A stretch of DNA of 64,000 nucleotides from JASHPR01 sp963815375 (GCA_963815375.1 CAWFGX010000004.1:1116001-1180000), one strand, 5' to 3'. Shown: positions 33,760-43,059, counted from the first letter of the stretch. Numbers and translations are program-made. The notes: generated by a model not told the origin, from the sequence alone.

Positions 33760-33775
33760 GTTTCCGGTACGTAAA
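33760..33775 (-). promoter_or_regulatory. GlnR-like half box before glnA2
   Basis: Read on the minus strand: TTTAC-n6-GAAAC, one mismatch from gTnAc-n6-GaAAc. It lies 23-38 bases before the glnA2 start. Only one half site is present, and a chance match is possible, so control by GlnR is tentative. Confidence 0.4.
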
Positions 33776-33806
33776 CGCCCCACCACGTAGGCCTTAGGGT
33801 ACCCGG

Positions 33807-34745
33807 TCAGGAGAGCGTGGCCGTATCGGTGTTGGCGCCGCAGAGGACGACCGCGATCCGCTCGCCCGGCTCAGGCTGGTAAGCGCCGGCCAGCGCGGCC
33901 ATCGCGGTGGCGCCGCCGTACTCGGTGGCCAGACGGTAGCGGTCCCACAGATACTGGCGCGCGGCCACGATGTCCTCGTCTTCGACCAGGACCGAGCGGA
34001 CGCCAGCACGGGTGGCCACGGCATAGCCGATGTCACCGATGCGGGTCGCGCCCAGCGAGTCGGTGGCGACGCCGGAGACGCTGACGCCGACCGGGCCGCC
34101 AGCGGCCAGCGCGGCGTGCAGGGTGGGAATCGTGGCCGGCTCGACGGCCACCACACGCGCCCGGCCCTCGGTGGCCGCGGCTACCCCCGCCATCAGCCCG
34201 CCGCCGCCCACGGCGACCAGCACCGTGTCGACCTGGCCCGCGGTCTGCTCCAGCAGCTCCAGCCCGAGCGTGCCCTGGCCGGCGCAGACCTCGGGCTGGT
34301 CGTAGGCGTGGCACAGCAGCGCGCCGGTGTCGGCGGCGTGCTTGGCGGCGAGCTCGAAGGCCTCGGCGTAACAGCTCCCGGCCTGGACCACCTGCGCGCC
34401 ATAGGCGTGCAGCCGGGCCACCTTGACAGCGGGCGCAGCCGCTGGCACGTGCACCCGGGCAGGCAGACCCCGCTCGGCGGCGGCATAGGCGACCGCGAGG
34501 CCGGCGTTGCCGCCGGACGCTGCCACCACCCCGGCACCCGGGATCACGTCTTCCTCAGCAGCTGACAGGATCCGGTTGAACGCTCCCCGCGCCTTGAACG
34601 ACCCGGTGTGCTGCAGCTGCTCGAGCTTCAGCCACACCCGCGCCGCGGACGGGAACGATGCGGCGTCGGCCTCGGTCACCGGGGTAACCCGGATCCGCCC
34701 GGCGATGCGGGCCGCGGCGGCCTGCACATCTGCGCTTGTTATCAC
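33807..34745 (-). CDS. PLP-dependent threonine/serine ammonia-lyase-like enzyme
   Basis: About 312 residues from GTG 34743-34745 (start VITSADVQAAAARIAGRI, typical of the family). The PLP Lys is in HTGSFKARGAFNR, the phosphate-binding loop is SGGNAGLAVAYAA and a glycine-rich GGGGLMAGVA follows. It lacks a C-terminal ACT domain, so it would not be isoleucine-regulated; threonine or serine/racemase substrates are possible. It is divergent from a LysR gene. Confidence 0.88.
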   Translation of the reverse strand: MITSADVQAAAARIAGRIRVTPVTEADAASFPSAARVWLKLEQLQHTGSFKARGAFNRILSAAEEDVIPGAGVVAASGGNAGLAVAYAAAERGLPARVHVPAAAPAVKVARLHAYGAQVVQAGSCYAEAFELAAKHAADTGALLCHAYDQPEVCAGQGTLGLELLEQTAGQVDTVLVAVGGGGLMAGVAAATEGRARVVAVEPATIPTLHAALAAGGPVGVSVSGVATDSLGATRIGDIGYAVATRAGVRSVLVEDEDIVAARQYLWDRYRLATEYGGATAMAALAGAYQPEPGERIAVVLCGANTDTATLS

Positions 34746-34839
34746 GCTGCCAGCCTGCCGCCGCGATGCCGTAAGCACAAGCGACGAACCCTATGCTGCC
34801 ATTAGCAAAGCTTAAGTCTGGCGGGGAGGCGACGGGCAG
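34746..34839. promoter_or_regulatory. divergent promoter region between PLP lyase and LysR gene
   Basis: The 94 bases include AT-richer sequence (ccattagcaaagcttaag) and a GGGGAGG before the LysR start. Divergent LysR-target pairs usually share one operator here; a T-n11-A motif can be read, but not uniquely. Confidence 0.4.
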
Positions 34840-35733
34840 ATGCTTGACGCACAGCGGCTCGCGGTGCTCACTGAAGTTGCCCACGCTGGGTCCATCGCGG
34901 GCGCTGCCCAGCGCCTGTCCTTCACTCCGTCTGCTGTCTCGCAGCAGATCGGAAAGCTGGAGCGCGATCTCGGCTGCCGGCTGGTTGACCGCCATCCGAG
35001 GGGTGTGACGCTCACGCCCATAGGTCAGGCGCTGCTGTCACACGCCGAGAGCGTGGCCGGCGAGCTGCGTTCCGCTGAGCAGACCGTGCAGGCGATGCTG
35101 GGCGCTCAGCCCTCCTGTCTGGCTGTCGGCACGTTCGCGAGCGCTGGGCAGACCATCGTCCCCCGTGCCCTGGCAGTGTTCCGCCGGCGTCACCCCGGGA
35201 CCGCCCTCACGCTGCTGGACATCGAACCGCCTGACGGGTACGGGCTGGTCACCTCAGGCGACGTCGATCTGCTGATCACCCACTGTTACCCGGGCATGTC
35301 ACTGCCGGACGCGCCCGGGCTGACCCGGCAGCTGCTGTCACGTGATCCGCTGCGCCTGGTGCTGCCCGCAGATCATCAGAAGGCAGCGACCTCGCAGATC
35401 GCCCTGGCTGACCTGGCCGGCGAAGAATGGATCTCCGGCGGCACCGGCATACCCAACCGGGTCTGCCTGGAACAGGCTGCCCTCTCAGCGGGCTTCCGGC
35501 CACACGTCGCCTACGAAACGCGCGACTACCAGGTCACGCTGGCCCTCATCGGTGCCGGGCTCGGCATCTCGCTGGTGCCTGCAAGCGTGCTCGGCCAGGC
35601 CAGCCACCACGGCCTGGCCATCCGTGGCCTGCGCGACACCTCCCCGGCCCGCGAGATCTATCTGGTGCACCGGAAGCGTTCGGCCCGGCCGGTCACTGAC
35701 ATGATCGCCACGATCACAGGCAGCGGCATATAG
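34840..35733 (+). CDS. LysR-family transcriptional regulator
   Basis: A 297-residue regulator starting MLDAQRLAVLTEVAHAGSIA, with HTH AAQRLSFTPSAVSQQIGKLE and effector domain (LVTSGDVDLLITHCY, LIGAGLGISLVPASVLG). It is divergent from the threonine ammonia-lyase-like gene, the probable target. It is followed after 9 bases by the WD40 gene on the same strand. Confidence 0.94.
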   Translation: MLDAQRLAVLTEVAHAGSIAGAAQRLSFTPSAVSQQIGKLERDLGCRLVDRHPRGVTLTPIGQALLSHAESVAGELRSAEQTVQAMLGAQPSCLAVGTFASAGQTIVPRALAVFRRRHPGTALTLLDIEPPDGYGLVTSGDVDLLITHCYPGMSLPDAPGLTRQLLSRDPLRLVLPADHQKAATSQIALADLAGEEWISGGTGIPNRVCLEQAALSAGFRPHVAYETRDYQVTLALIGAGLGISLVPASVLGQASHHGLAIRGLRDTSPAREIYLVHRKRSARPVTDMIATITGSGI

Positions 35734-35742
35734 TCGTAGTTC

Positions 35743-36897
35743 ATGCACAGACGCCAGGAATGGAATGATTCGTTAACACCGGCTCCTATCCTGGCCGCGC
35801 CGCCCCGGCACCCCGGGCAGCGCCTCCTCGCGATCGCTGCTCTGGCGGGGGCTGTGGTCACCGTTGCTGCCCTGCTCGCTAGCCACGGACCGCCGGCCAT
35901 GCGGCCCAGGGCGCCTCACCGCAATCCTGCCGCCGCGCCCATGCGGCCTATCGCCACGCTCACCGGCCCTGGCGGCTCGGAGGTAGTCGAGTCGCTCGCC
36001 TTCAGCCCTGACGGCAAGCTGCTCGCCTCCGGTGATCTCAGCGGCATCACGTACCTCCGGGACGTTGCCACCGGGCGCGTGGTCGCCACGCTCACTGACC
36101 CCCAGGGCGGCACCGACGTCGAGTACGGCGTGGCGTCTGCAGCGTTCAGCCCCGGCGGCACGATCCTGGCTACCGGAGACGAGGATGGCAGCACCTACTT
36201 GTGGAACGTCGCCACCGGCCGCCTGACCGCCACGCTGACCGACCCCGGCAGCTCGGCTGTCCAGCAGATCGCGTTCAGCCCCGGCGGCACGATCCTGGCT
36301 ACCGGAGACGATGGCGGCACCTACTTGTGGAACGTCGCAACCGGCCGCGTGACCGTCACGCTGACCGACCCCGGCGGCAGCATGGTCAATTCGGTCGCGT
36401 TCAGTCCCAGCGGCACAACCCTTGCCACCGGCGACTGGAACGGGAGCGCCTACCTGTGGAACGTGGCCACCGGGCGCCTGACTGCCACCCTGGCCGACCC
36501 CGGCAGAACGAGCGGCGTCATGTCGGTCGCGTTCAGTCCCAGCGGCACAACGCTGGCGACTGGCGACTGGAACGGGAGCGCCTACCTGTGGAACGTGGCC
36601 ACCGGCCACCAGGTCGCCACCCTGACCGACCCTTCTCCCGGCGGGGATTCCAGCTCTGTGGTCGAGCGGGTCGTGTTCGCTCCCGGCGGGAGAACCCTGG
36701 CTACCGTCGACGGCAACCTTTATGTGTGGGATGTCGCCACGAAACGGATCACCGCCACCATCGCCGAGCCGGACGGTAACGGGGCATGGTCGGCCGCATT
36801 CAGCCCAGACGGCGCCCTGGTCGCCACTGGCGGTGGCCCGGGAACCCCAGGCAGCAGTGCCAGCGCATACGTGTGGGACGTGCCGACTGGGCCATAA
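35743..36897 (+). CDS. membrane-anchored WD40 repeat protein
   Basis: A 384-residue protein. One N-terminal hydrophobic segment (LLAIAALAGAVVTVAALLAS) acts as an anchor or signal. After it come about six to seven WD40 blades with repeated AFSPxG ... LATGD ... YLWNVATGR units. Blades 3-5 are near-identical at DNA level (gcgttcagtcccagcggcac recurs), so the propeller expanded recently. No kinase domain is attached, though WD40 repeats in actinobacteria often follow one. Partner unknown; the propeller would face outside. Confidence 0.85.
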   Translation: MHRRQEWNDSLTPAPILAAPPRHPGQRLLAIAALAGAVVTVAALLASHGPPAMRPRAPHRNPAAAPMRPIATLTGPGGSEVVESLAFSPDGKLLASGDLSGITYLRDVATGRVVATLTDPQGGTDVEYGVASAAFSPGGTILATGDEDGSTYLWNVATGRLTATLTDPGSSAVQQIAFSPGGTILATGDDGGTYLWNVATGRVTVTLTDPGGSMVNSVAFSPSGTTLATGDWNGSAYLWNVATGRLTATLADPGRTSGVMSVAFSPSGTTLATGDWNGSAYLWNVATGHQVATLTDPSPGGDSSSVVERVVFAPGGRTLATVDGNLYVWDVATKRITATIAEPDGNGAWSAAFSPDGALVATGGGPGTPGSSASAYVWDVPTGP

Positions 36898-36906
36898 GCT
36901 GGGACT

Positions 36907-38721
36907 ATGCCCGTGATGCGGATCGGATTGGCCCAGGTGAACGCGACCGTCGGGGACCTGGACGGCAACGCGGACAAGATCGTCGAGTGGACGGCCCGTG
37001 CTGTCGGGCAGGGCGCGGCCCTCGTGGTGTTCCCGGAGATGATGCTGACCGGGTACCCAGTGGAGGACCTGGCGCTGCGGGCGTCGTTCGTGGATGCCTC
37101 CATCACCAAACTGCACGGAACCGCGCAGCGGCTTGCCGCCGAGGGGCTGGGCGGGGTCGCCGTGGTGACCGGTTACCTGGACCGCAAGACCGGCATCGAG
37201 CCCCGGGTGGGCCTGCCCGCCGGAGCGCCGCTGGACGCAGCGGCGCTGCTGCATGGCGGCGCGGTCGCGGTGACGTCGGCCAAGCACCACCTGCCCAACT
37301 ACGGCGTCTTCGACGAGTACCGGTACTTCGTGCCCGGTGATGTGCTGCCGGTCGCCCGTGTTCAGACCCGTGACGGGAGCCGGGTGGACGTGGCGATCGC
37401 GATCTGCGAGGACCTCTGGCAGGACGGCGGGCCGGTCGCCTGCACCCGGATCGCGAGAGCCGGGCTGCTCGTCGTGCCGAATGCCTCGCCCTATGAGCGC
37501 GGCAAGAGCGATACCCGGCTTGAGCTGTGCCAGCGCCGGGCCCGGGAGGCCGGGGCGACGCTCGCCTACGTGAACATGATCGGCGGGCAGGACGAGCTTG
37601 TGTTCGACGGCGACTCGATCATCGTCGACGCGTCCGGGAACCTGCTGGCCCGGGGGCCGCAGTTCGAGGAGGCGCTGATCGTCGCCGACCTGGATCTGCC
37701 CGCCGCCACCCCTGCGCCGGTCCCGTCCGACGAGCCGGCCGACGCCAGGGACGGGACGACGATCACGATCCGGCGGCTGGAGCTCAGCGGCCCCCCGTTC
37801 CCGCAGCCCGCCGGGCCGGCCCCGCAGGCGACCTGGCCGCGGCTGCCTGATTCCTCCGAGGTGTACGCAGCCCTGGTCACCGGTACCAGGGACTACGTGA
37901 ACAAGAACGGGTTCGGGTCGGTGATCCTGGCCTTGTCCGGCGGCATCGACTCAGCGCTGACCGCGACGATCGCTGCTGACGCGGTCGGCCCGCAGCGGGT
38001 GCACGTGGTGCTGATGCCCAGCCGCTACTCGTCGGAGCATTCGGTCACCGACGCCGAGGACCTCGTCAAGCGGCAGGGCCTGAATGCCCGGACGGTGCCG
38101 ATCCAGTCGGTTGTCGACGCTTTCGAGGCCGAGCTGGACCTGTCCGGCCTTGCCGCCGAAAACCTGCAGGCCAGAATCCGCGGCATGATCCTCATGTCGC
38201 TGTCCAACCAGGAGAACCACCTCGTCCTCACCACAGGCAACAAGAGTGAGCTGGCCACCGGTTACTCGACGCTGTACGGCGACTCGGCGGGCGGGTTCGC
38301 ACCGATCAAGGACGTGCCCAAGACGCTGGTCTGGGAGCTGGCCCGGTGGCGCAACCGGCAGGCAGCCAGCCATGGCGAGACCCCGCCGATCCCCGAGAAC
38401 TCGATCACGAAGCCACCGAGCGCCGAGCTGGCACCGGGGCAGATGGACAGCGACACACTCCCCGACTACGGGGTGCTTGACGCGCTGCTCGACGACTACG
38501 TCGAGCAGGACATGGGAGCGGCCGAGCTGGTCGCCGCCGGCCACGACCCGCAGCTTGTCGAGCGGGTGATCCAGATGGTGGACCGGGCCGAGTACAAGCG
38601 CAGGCAGTACCCGCCGGGCCCGAAGATCTCGCCGAAGAACTTCGGCCGGGACCGGCGCCTGCCGATCACTAACCGCTGGCGCGAGCCCTACCGCGCCGCG
38701 GGTCCCGGCGGCTCGTCCTGA
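36907..38721 (+). CDS. nadE: glutamine-dependent NAD+ synthetase
   Basis: Last step of NAD synthesis. It has 604 residues. The N-terminal nitrilase-type glutaminase domain has Glu in VVFPEMMLTGYP, Lys in SAKHHLPNYGVFDEY and Cys in AICEDLWQDGG. The C-terminal synthetase domain has the ATP P-loop LALSGGIDSALTA and TTGNKSELATGYSTLYGD. The start is MPVMRIGLAQVNATVGDLDG. It follows the WD40 gene by 9 bases. Confidence 0.97.
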   Translation: MPVMRIGLAQVNATVGDLDGNADKIVEWTARAVGQGAALVVFPEMMLTGYPVEDLALRASFVDASITKLHGTAQRLAAEGLGGVAVVTGYLDRKTGIEPRVGLPAGAPLDAAALLHGGAVAVTSAKHHLPNYGVFDEYRYFVPGDVLPVARVQTRDGSRVDVAIAICEDLWQDGGPVACTRIARAGLLVVPNASPYERGKSDTRLELCQRRAREAGATLAYVNMIGGQDELVFDGDSIIVDASGNLLARGPQFEEALIVADLDLPAATPAPVPSDEPADARDGTTITIRRLELSGPPFPQPAGPAPQATWPRLPDSSEVYAALVTGTRDYVNKNGFGSVILALSGGIDSALTATIAADAVGPQRVHVVLMPSRYSSEHSVTDAEDLVKRQGLNARTVPIQSVVDAFEAELDLSGLAAENLQARIRGMILMSLSNQENHLVLTTGNKSELATGYSTLYGDSAGGFAPIKDVPKTLVWELARWRNRQAASHGETPPIPENSITKPPSAELAPGQMDSDTLPDYGVLDALLDDYVEQDMGAAELVAAGHDPQLVERVIQMVDRAEYKRRQYPPGPKISPKNFGRDRRLPITNRWREPYRAAGPGGSS

Positions 38722-38775
38722 GCGGCCGCGCGGCGGCTTGCCCGACGCGCGTGCTCCGGTCAGCACTGGGCCTGG

Positions 38776-39417
38776 CTACAGCTCGACGCCGGTGCCCAGC
38801 TCTAGCCTCAAGTACTGCGCCCCGGACGGCTGCGCCGCGAACCGGAGCAGGCCTTCCACCAGCTCCAGGCCGTTGGCGTTCACGATGCCGTCGTGGATCG
38901 CGTAGGCCCGCTGGGGTGCCACCTCCCGGGCGTAGTCGATCATCTCCGAGGCCTTGAGCCAGGGAGCGGTGGCCGGAAGCAGCAGGGTCGGCACCGGGAT
39001 GCCTGGCACGGTGAACGCGTCGCCAGGGTGGAACACCTCACCGTCCACCGCGAACCCGACGTTCGGGATCACTGGCATGTCCGGGTGGATCATCGCGTGC
39101 TCCCGGCCGTAGACGCGGACACCGAACCCGGCAGCCGTGAACGTGTCACCGTGGCCCACCGTGTGCACACGCCCGCCGAGCTCGGCGAACTGCATGGCAA
39201 CGGGCTCGGGCGCCCACAGCTCCAGGCTCCCGTCGCTGCCGAGCGCTGAGCGCACGGCGCCGGGGTCGAGGTGGTCGAGATGCTCGTGCGTGATCAGGAC
39301 AGCGCTCGCGCCGCTCAGCGCGTTAGCGGCGTCGCTCCACACGCCCGGGTCGATGACCAGCGCCGCCCCGTCCTTCTCTAGCCGGACGCATGAGTGCGCA
39401 AGCTTGGTCAGCCGCAT
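38776..39417 (-). CDS. MBL-fold metallo-hydrolase
   Basis: A 213-residue protein from ATG 39415-39417, chosen for a GGAGGAG ribosome site 5-6 bases before it. The metal motif HxHxDH is visible as LITHEHLDHLDPG, and later metal ligands include GREHAMIH. It is an UlaG-like type with MRLTKLAHSCVRLEKDGAAL at the start. The substrate cannot be told. Confidence 0.93.
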   Translation of the reverse strand: MRLTKLAHSCVRLEKDGAALVIDPGVWSDAANALSGASAVLITHEHLDHLDPGAVRSALGSDGSLELWAPEPVAMQFAELGGRVHTVGHGDTFTAAGFGVRVYGREHAMIHPDMPVIPNVGFAVDGEVFHPGDAFTVPGIPVPTLLLPATAPWLKASEMIDYAREVAPQRAYAIHDGIVNANGLELVEGLLRFAAQPSGAQYLRLELGTGVEL

Positions 39418-39721
39418 ATCGCTCCTCCGCGGGCGCACGGAGCTGCCCGCCTCCCGCCGACCCTACCCACCGCCTGCCGCGGGGGTCACTCGCACCGGAT
39501 GAAGGTGACCTTGTTGCGTCAGTACGCTACGCCACCAAACCTTCAACCACGAAGCCGAAGTGCGGCACCGGTGTGCACCATTCGTCAGTGAAGCACCATC
39601 TGTAACTCTCGTGGCAAGCAGGACCGGGGCAGGCTGGCTGCTGTTCCTCCTGGCCGTGGCGTGCGATGATCGAAGGTGCCCGGGGACGCCGCAGGGGCGC
39701 CTCGAGGCCTGGAGGTTCCCG
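39418..39721. other. intergenic region between divergent MBL and panB genes
   Basis: No convincing gene is seen. It contains both ribosome sites (GGAGGAG for the MBL gene, GGAGG at 39711-39715 for panB) and presumably both promoters. An in-frame extension of panB upstream to 39560 exists but has no family resemblance. Confidence 0.4.
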
Positions 39722-40600
39722 ATGACTGCAGCTGCAGGTGACTCAGGCACGGCCGCGACCAGCGCGCGGACCACGACGCCAGAGCCGCTCTACGGCGGCC
39801 GGGCGCCGCGGCGGGTCACTGTCCGCGACATCGCCGCGGCCAAGGCCCGCGGCGAGCGGTGGCCGATGCTCACCGCCTACGACGCACTGACCGCGCGGAT
39901 CTTCGACGACGCCGGCATCCCGGTGCTGCTGGTCGGCGACTCGGCCGGGATGGTCGTTTACGGCCACGACACCACGATCCCGGTGACCGTCGACGAGCTG
40001 CTGCCGCTCACCGCCGCGGTAGTTCGCGGCACCAGCAGGGCGATGGTCGTCGCCGACCTGCCGTTCGGCTCCTACCAGGGATCCCCGGCCGACGCCCTGG
40101 CCGCTGCCAGCAGGTTCCTCAAGGAGGCCGGGGCGCACGCGGTCAAGCTGGAGGGCGGGTACCGGGTAGTCCGCCAGGTCGAGGACCTTGTGGCGGCCGG
40201 GATCCCGGTCATGGCCCATCTCGGGCTGACGCCGCAGTCGGTCAACGCGTTCGGCGGGTACCGGGTGCAGGGGCGAGGTGAGGACGGCGACCGGCTGCTG
40301 CAGGACGCCAAGGCGCTGCAGGCCGCGGGCGCGTTCTCGGTCGTGCTCGAGGCTGTGCCAGCCGACCTGGCGGCCCGGGTGACCGCCAGCCTGTCGATCC
40401 CGACGATCGGCATCGGAGCCGGGGCAGGCTGCGACGCCCAGGTGCTGGTCTGGCAGGACATGGCCGGCTTGTCACCGCAGGTGCCGAAGTTTGTGAAGCG
40501 GTACGCCGATGTCGCGGGCGTGCTGCGGGCAGCTGTGGAGTCGTATGCCCAGGAGGTCGTGGCCGGCACCTTCCCTGACGAGGACCACTCGTACCGCTGA
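39722..40600 (+). CDS. panB: 3-methyl-2-oxobutanoate hydroxymethyltransferase
   Basis: First step of pantothenate synthesis (ketopantoate from 2-oxoisovalerate and methylene-THF). About 292 residues from ATG 39722-39724 with GGAGG 6 bases before. Motifs: MLTAYDALTARIFDDAGIPV, GDSAGMVVYGHDTTIPVTVD, KLEGGYRV, HLGLTPQSVN and IPTIGIGAG. The roughly 35-residue N-terminal extension is usual in actinobacteria. Its position after the glnA cluster follows M. tuberculosis (Rv2225). Confidence 0.96.
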   Translation: MTAAAGDSGTAATSARTTTPEPLYGGRAPRRVTVRDIAAAKARGERWPMLTAYDALTARIFDDAGIPVLLVGDSAGMVVYGHDTTIPVTVDELLPLTAAVVRGTSRAMVVADLPFGSYQGSPADALAAASRFLKEAGAHAVKLEGGYRVVRQVEDLVAAGIPVMAHLGLTPQSVNAFGGYRVQGRGEDGDRLLQDAKALQAAGAFSVVLEAVPADLAARVTASLSIPTIGIGAGAGCDAQVLVWQDMAGLSPQVPKFVKRYADVAGVLRAAVESYAQEVVAGTFPDEDHSYR

Positions 40601-40610
40601 GCTACCGGGA

Positions 40611-41291
40611 CTAGATGTCGGTGACGCGCAACCCGGCGTGAGCCTTGTACCTTCGGTTCACCGAGACCAGGTTGCAGGTCAGCGCCTCCACCTGGCCGCA
40701 GTTGCGCAGCCTTCCGGCGTAGACGCCGCGGATCCCGGGGAGCCGCTCGGCCAGCGCCTGCACGAGGTCGGTCGCGTTCCGGTCGTCTCCAAGCACGAGC
40801 ACGTCCTGGCCCAGGTCCGTAACCTCGGCGTCGAGCAGCAGCACGGACGACACGTGGTGGAAAGCGCCGACCACGGTGCTCCCGGGCAGCACGGCCGCAG
40901 CCTGCTGCGCGGCACTCCCCTCTGGCACCGGGAGCGGGTAAGCGCCGTGGGAGTCGAACGCCATCGGGTTCACGCAGTCGACCACAATCTTGCCCTCGAG
41001 CTGGCCGGCCAGCTGCTTCAGCAGATCTGCGTGCCCCTCCCAGGGCATCGCCGCGATCACCAGGTCGGCGTCCCGTGCAACCTGCTCGTTGGGTGCTCCA
41101 GTCACCTGTGGCGGGGATCCGAGAGCCGCTGCAGCAGCGGCCGCTCGCCCGGCGTCGCGCGAGCCGATCATGACCCGGTTGCCGGCCGCGGCCAGCCTGC
41201 GGCCGAGGCCGCGTCCCTGATCCCCGGTCCCGCCGAGGATCCCGACGGCAAGGCGGGCTGCTCTGTCGGCTGTTTCCTGCGTCGTCGCCAC
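40611..41291 (-). CDS. npdG: F420-dependent NADP reductase (NpdG-like)
   Basis: Exchanges hydride between cofactor F420 and NADP. About 226 residues from GTG 41289-41291 with GGGGG before. Rossmann motif VGILGGTGDQGRGLGRRLA and NADP-selective RVMIGSR, then VVDCVNPMAFD and VGAFHHVSSVLL, are typical. F420 use fits an actinomycete. The longer open frame upstream lacks similarity. It is convergent with panB. Confidence 0.93.
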   Translation of the reverse strand: MATTQETADRAARLAVGILGGTGDQGRGLGRRLAAAGNRVMIGSRDAGRAAAAAAALGSPPQVTGAPNEQVARDADLVIAAMPWEGHADLLKQLAGQLEGKIVVDCVNPMAFDSHGAYPLPVPEGSAAQQAAAVLPGSTVVGAFHHVSSVLLLDAEVTDLGQDVLVLGDDRNATDLVQALAERLPGIRGVYAGRLRNCGQVEALTCNLVSVNRRYKAHAGLRVTDI

Positions 41292-41413
41292 CCCCCGATC
41301 CTGCCAGATCGCCCGGCGGCAGTGCTCTTGGCTGTCCCGCCATCGGCGGAGCGTAGCCGTCTGATCACGATTTGGCTGCGCGCAGCCCACCGGACGTGCA
41401 GTATGAGAAGGCG

Positions 41414-41998
41414 ATGGACTCCGAACAGGTGACAGCGCTGCGGGTGCTGCTGGGCAGCAGCTCCTGGCTGCAGCGCGCCCGGTCGTTCGCGCGGGCGCTG
41501 CGCGGCGCTGCGCCGAGGACACCAGGCGGGCTGCTGATCGTCGGGACGCCAGACGACGAGCCCTGGCACCTCGCGGCGCACCTGGATCAGGAGAGCCGCC
41601 TCGCCCGGGTTCCAGGGCTAGCGCCCACCCTGGTGCGATGGGCGCCGCCGCCCGACGCACCGCCGCACCTGCGGATAGGGCTTGAACGTATCCAGGCGGC
41701 CCGCCGGGGCGAGACGCTGTTCGTGGTCAGCGCCGAGGCGGCTCCGCCGCCGCTGCTGGAGCGGGTGCACGACGCGCGGCGGACCGGCGCGACGATCCTG
41801 GCGATGGACGCGGGTGACCCGGATCTCGACGAGATGGCGCACGAGTCGTTCGAGGTCGCGCCCGGCGTGGCACCGGTCTCGTTCGACGCCGCGCAGCACC
41901 TGGTCAGCGCCGCAGCGGGTGAGCCGGTCTCGGGACGGTTCGGCCTGCGAGGGCGGCTGGCGAAGCTGCTCGATACGGTCACCGGCCCCGCCGGCTAA
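41414..41998 (+). CDS. conserved hypothetical protein (SIS-like fold?)
   Basis: A 194-residue protein starting MDSEQVTALRVLLGSSSWLQ. A Rossmann-like alternation (LLIVGTPDDEP, LFVVSAEAAPPPLLERVHDA, TGATILAMDAGDPDLDEMAH) resembles the SIS fold in layout, but no sugar-phosphate-binding motif is seen. Probably a soluble actinobacterial protein; function unknown. A small GCGCC-AAA-GGCGC hairpin follows its stop (41999-42011). Confidence 0.7.
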   Translation: MDSEQVTALRVLLGSSSWLQRARSFARALRGAAPRTPGGLLIVGTPDDEPWHLAAHLDQESRLARVPGLAPTLVRWAPPPDAPPHLRIGLERIQAARRGETLFVVSAEAAPPPLLERVHDARRTGATILAMDAGDPDLDEMAHESFEVAPGVAPVSFDAAQHLVSAAAGEPVSGRFGLRGRLAKLLDTVTGPAG

Positions 41999-42009
41999 GC
42001 GCCAAAGGC

Positions 42010-42031
42010 GCCCAGCGCGCCGGAGGCGCAG
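42010..42031 (+). repeat. 22-bp direct repeat, copy 1
   Basis: The sequence matches 20 of 22 bases with 43802-43823 (shared core CCCAGCGCGC-n-GGAGGCGCAG). This copy lies between genes, just after the hypothetical gene's stop. Together the two copies flank the TIM-barrel/TetR pair. Confidence 0.6.
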
Positions 42032-42180
42032 CAGCGCGGAGCCGGCATCGGCGGCTGCCCGTGGCAGCAGCGACGGCCGCATCTTGATCGTGTCTGGCAG
42101 CTGCCGACGGCAGCACGAGCGGGATCGGCAGTCTGTTCGCAGTCTTGGTTCGATCGTCCGCTTGGGCGGGCGTGGCCCGG

Positions 42181-43059
42181 TCAGCTGCTGTAGCAATCGG
42201 CGACGGCGGCGAAGGCGGCCTTGGGCTCCCAGTCCATGCCGGGGTAGGCGTCCCCGTTGCGGCCCTCCAGCATCTTGACGATGCCCAGGCTGGCCATATC
42301 CAGGTCGAGGCGGGGATCGCCGTCAGGGCGGTGCGGGAAGTTGTAAAGCGCGAATATGAACACGAAGGCGCCGTCGACGCCTTCGGCATCGAAGACCTCC
42401 AGCACCTCGCGCAGGTACGCGGCCTGGCCGGCCTCGTCGCGGACGTACTCCCCGTTCAGCCGGACCGGGGTGCCGGTGCCTTCGTCGTACTCGATGATCT
42501 CCATGACGCGCCCGCCCCTGTCGCCCGCGCCGAGGTAGGCGGCAGTGCCGAAGCCGGTGACCGCGACTGGCTTCCCCCCGGCGACGAGGTCGCGGACCAC
42601 GGCCACGGCGCTGCGGAGGAAGTCGTTGAGGCGGGCGCTGACCCCAGCGAGCCACTCGCGACGGCGGTCAAGATCGCTCAGCAGCAGGCTAAGCCGCTCG
42701 TCGACGCTATCGCCGGGCATGAATCCCTGGTTCATGATGCTCAGCTCGACGCCGGCGACGAACACGACCTCGGCTCCGCTCTTCCGCAGCCGCTCCGCCC
42801 GCCCGGCGCAGTCGGTGAACAGCGCCAGGATCTCGGCGGGCCTCAGCTCGAGGGGGTAGGGCGAGAACCAGACCTCCAGCCCGAGTTCGGCGGCGTAGCT
42901 GGTGGCCAGCTCCAGCCGGCCCGGATCACCGCCGATGACCTGGACGGCATTGCAGTGCAGATCATCACGGATGATGGCCAGCTCGCGCCTGACCACCGCG
43001 GGATCAAAGCTCATCCGGGAGATCTCGCCGTTGCGGATATAGCCGGTGTCGTAGGTCAT
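42181..43059 (-). CDS. TIM-barrel glycosidase-like protein
   Basis: About 292 residues from ATG 43057-43059; GTG 43072-43074 is an alternative giving VRAKGMTYDTGY. The alternating strands LHCNAVQVIGGDP, LGLEVWFSPYPLEL, EVVFVAGVELSIMNQ and VDGAFVFIFALYNFPHR, with acidic residues at strand ends, suggest a (beta/alpha)8 hydrolase fold. Related actinobacterial proteins are often labelled abortive-infection protein on weak grounds. No signal peptide. It shares start codons with a divergent TetR gene. Confidence 0.75.
   Translation of the reverse strand: MTYDTGYIRNGEISRMSFDPAVVRRELAIIRDDLHCNAVQVIGGDPGRLELATSYAAELGLEVWFSPYPLELRPAEILALFTDCAGRAERLRKSGAEVVFVAGVELSIMNQGFMPGDSVDERLSLLLSDLDRRREWLAGVSARLNDFLRSAVAVVRDLVAGGKPVAVTGFGTAAYLGAGDRGGRVMEIIEYDEGTGTPVRLNGEYVRDEAGQAAYLREVLEVFDAEGVDGAFVFIFALYNFPHRPDGDPRLDLDMASLGIVKMLEGRNGDAYPGMDWEPKAAFAAVADCYSS

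Noticed and set aside
35773..37290. 505-codon minus-strand open frame
   Set aside because: Antisense to the WD40 and nadE genes; its repeats mirror the WD40 repeats.
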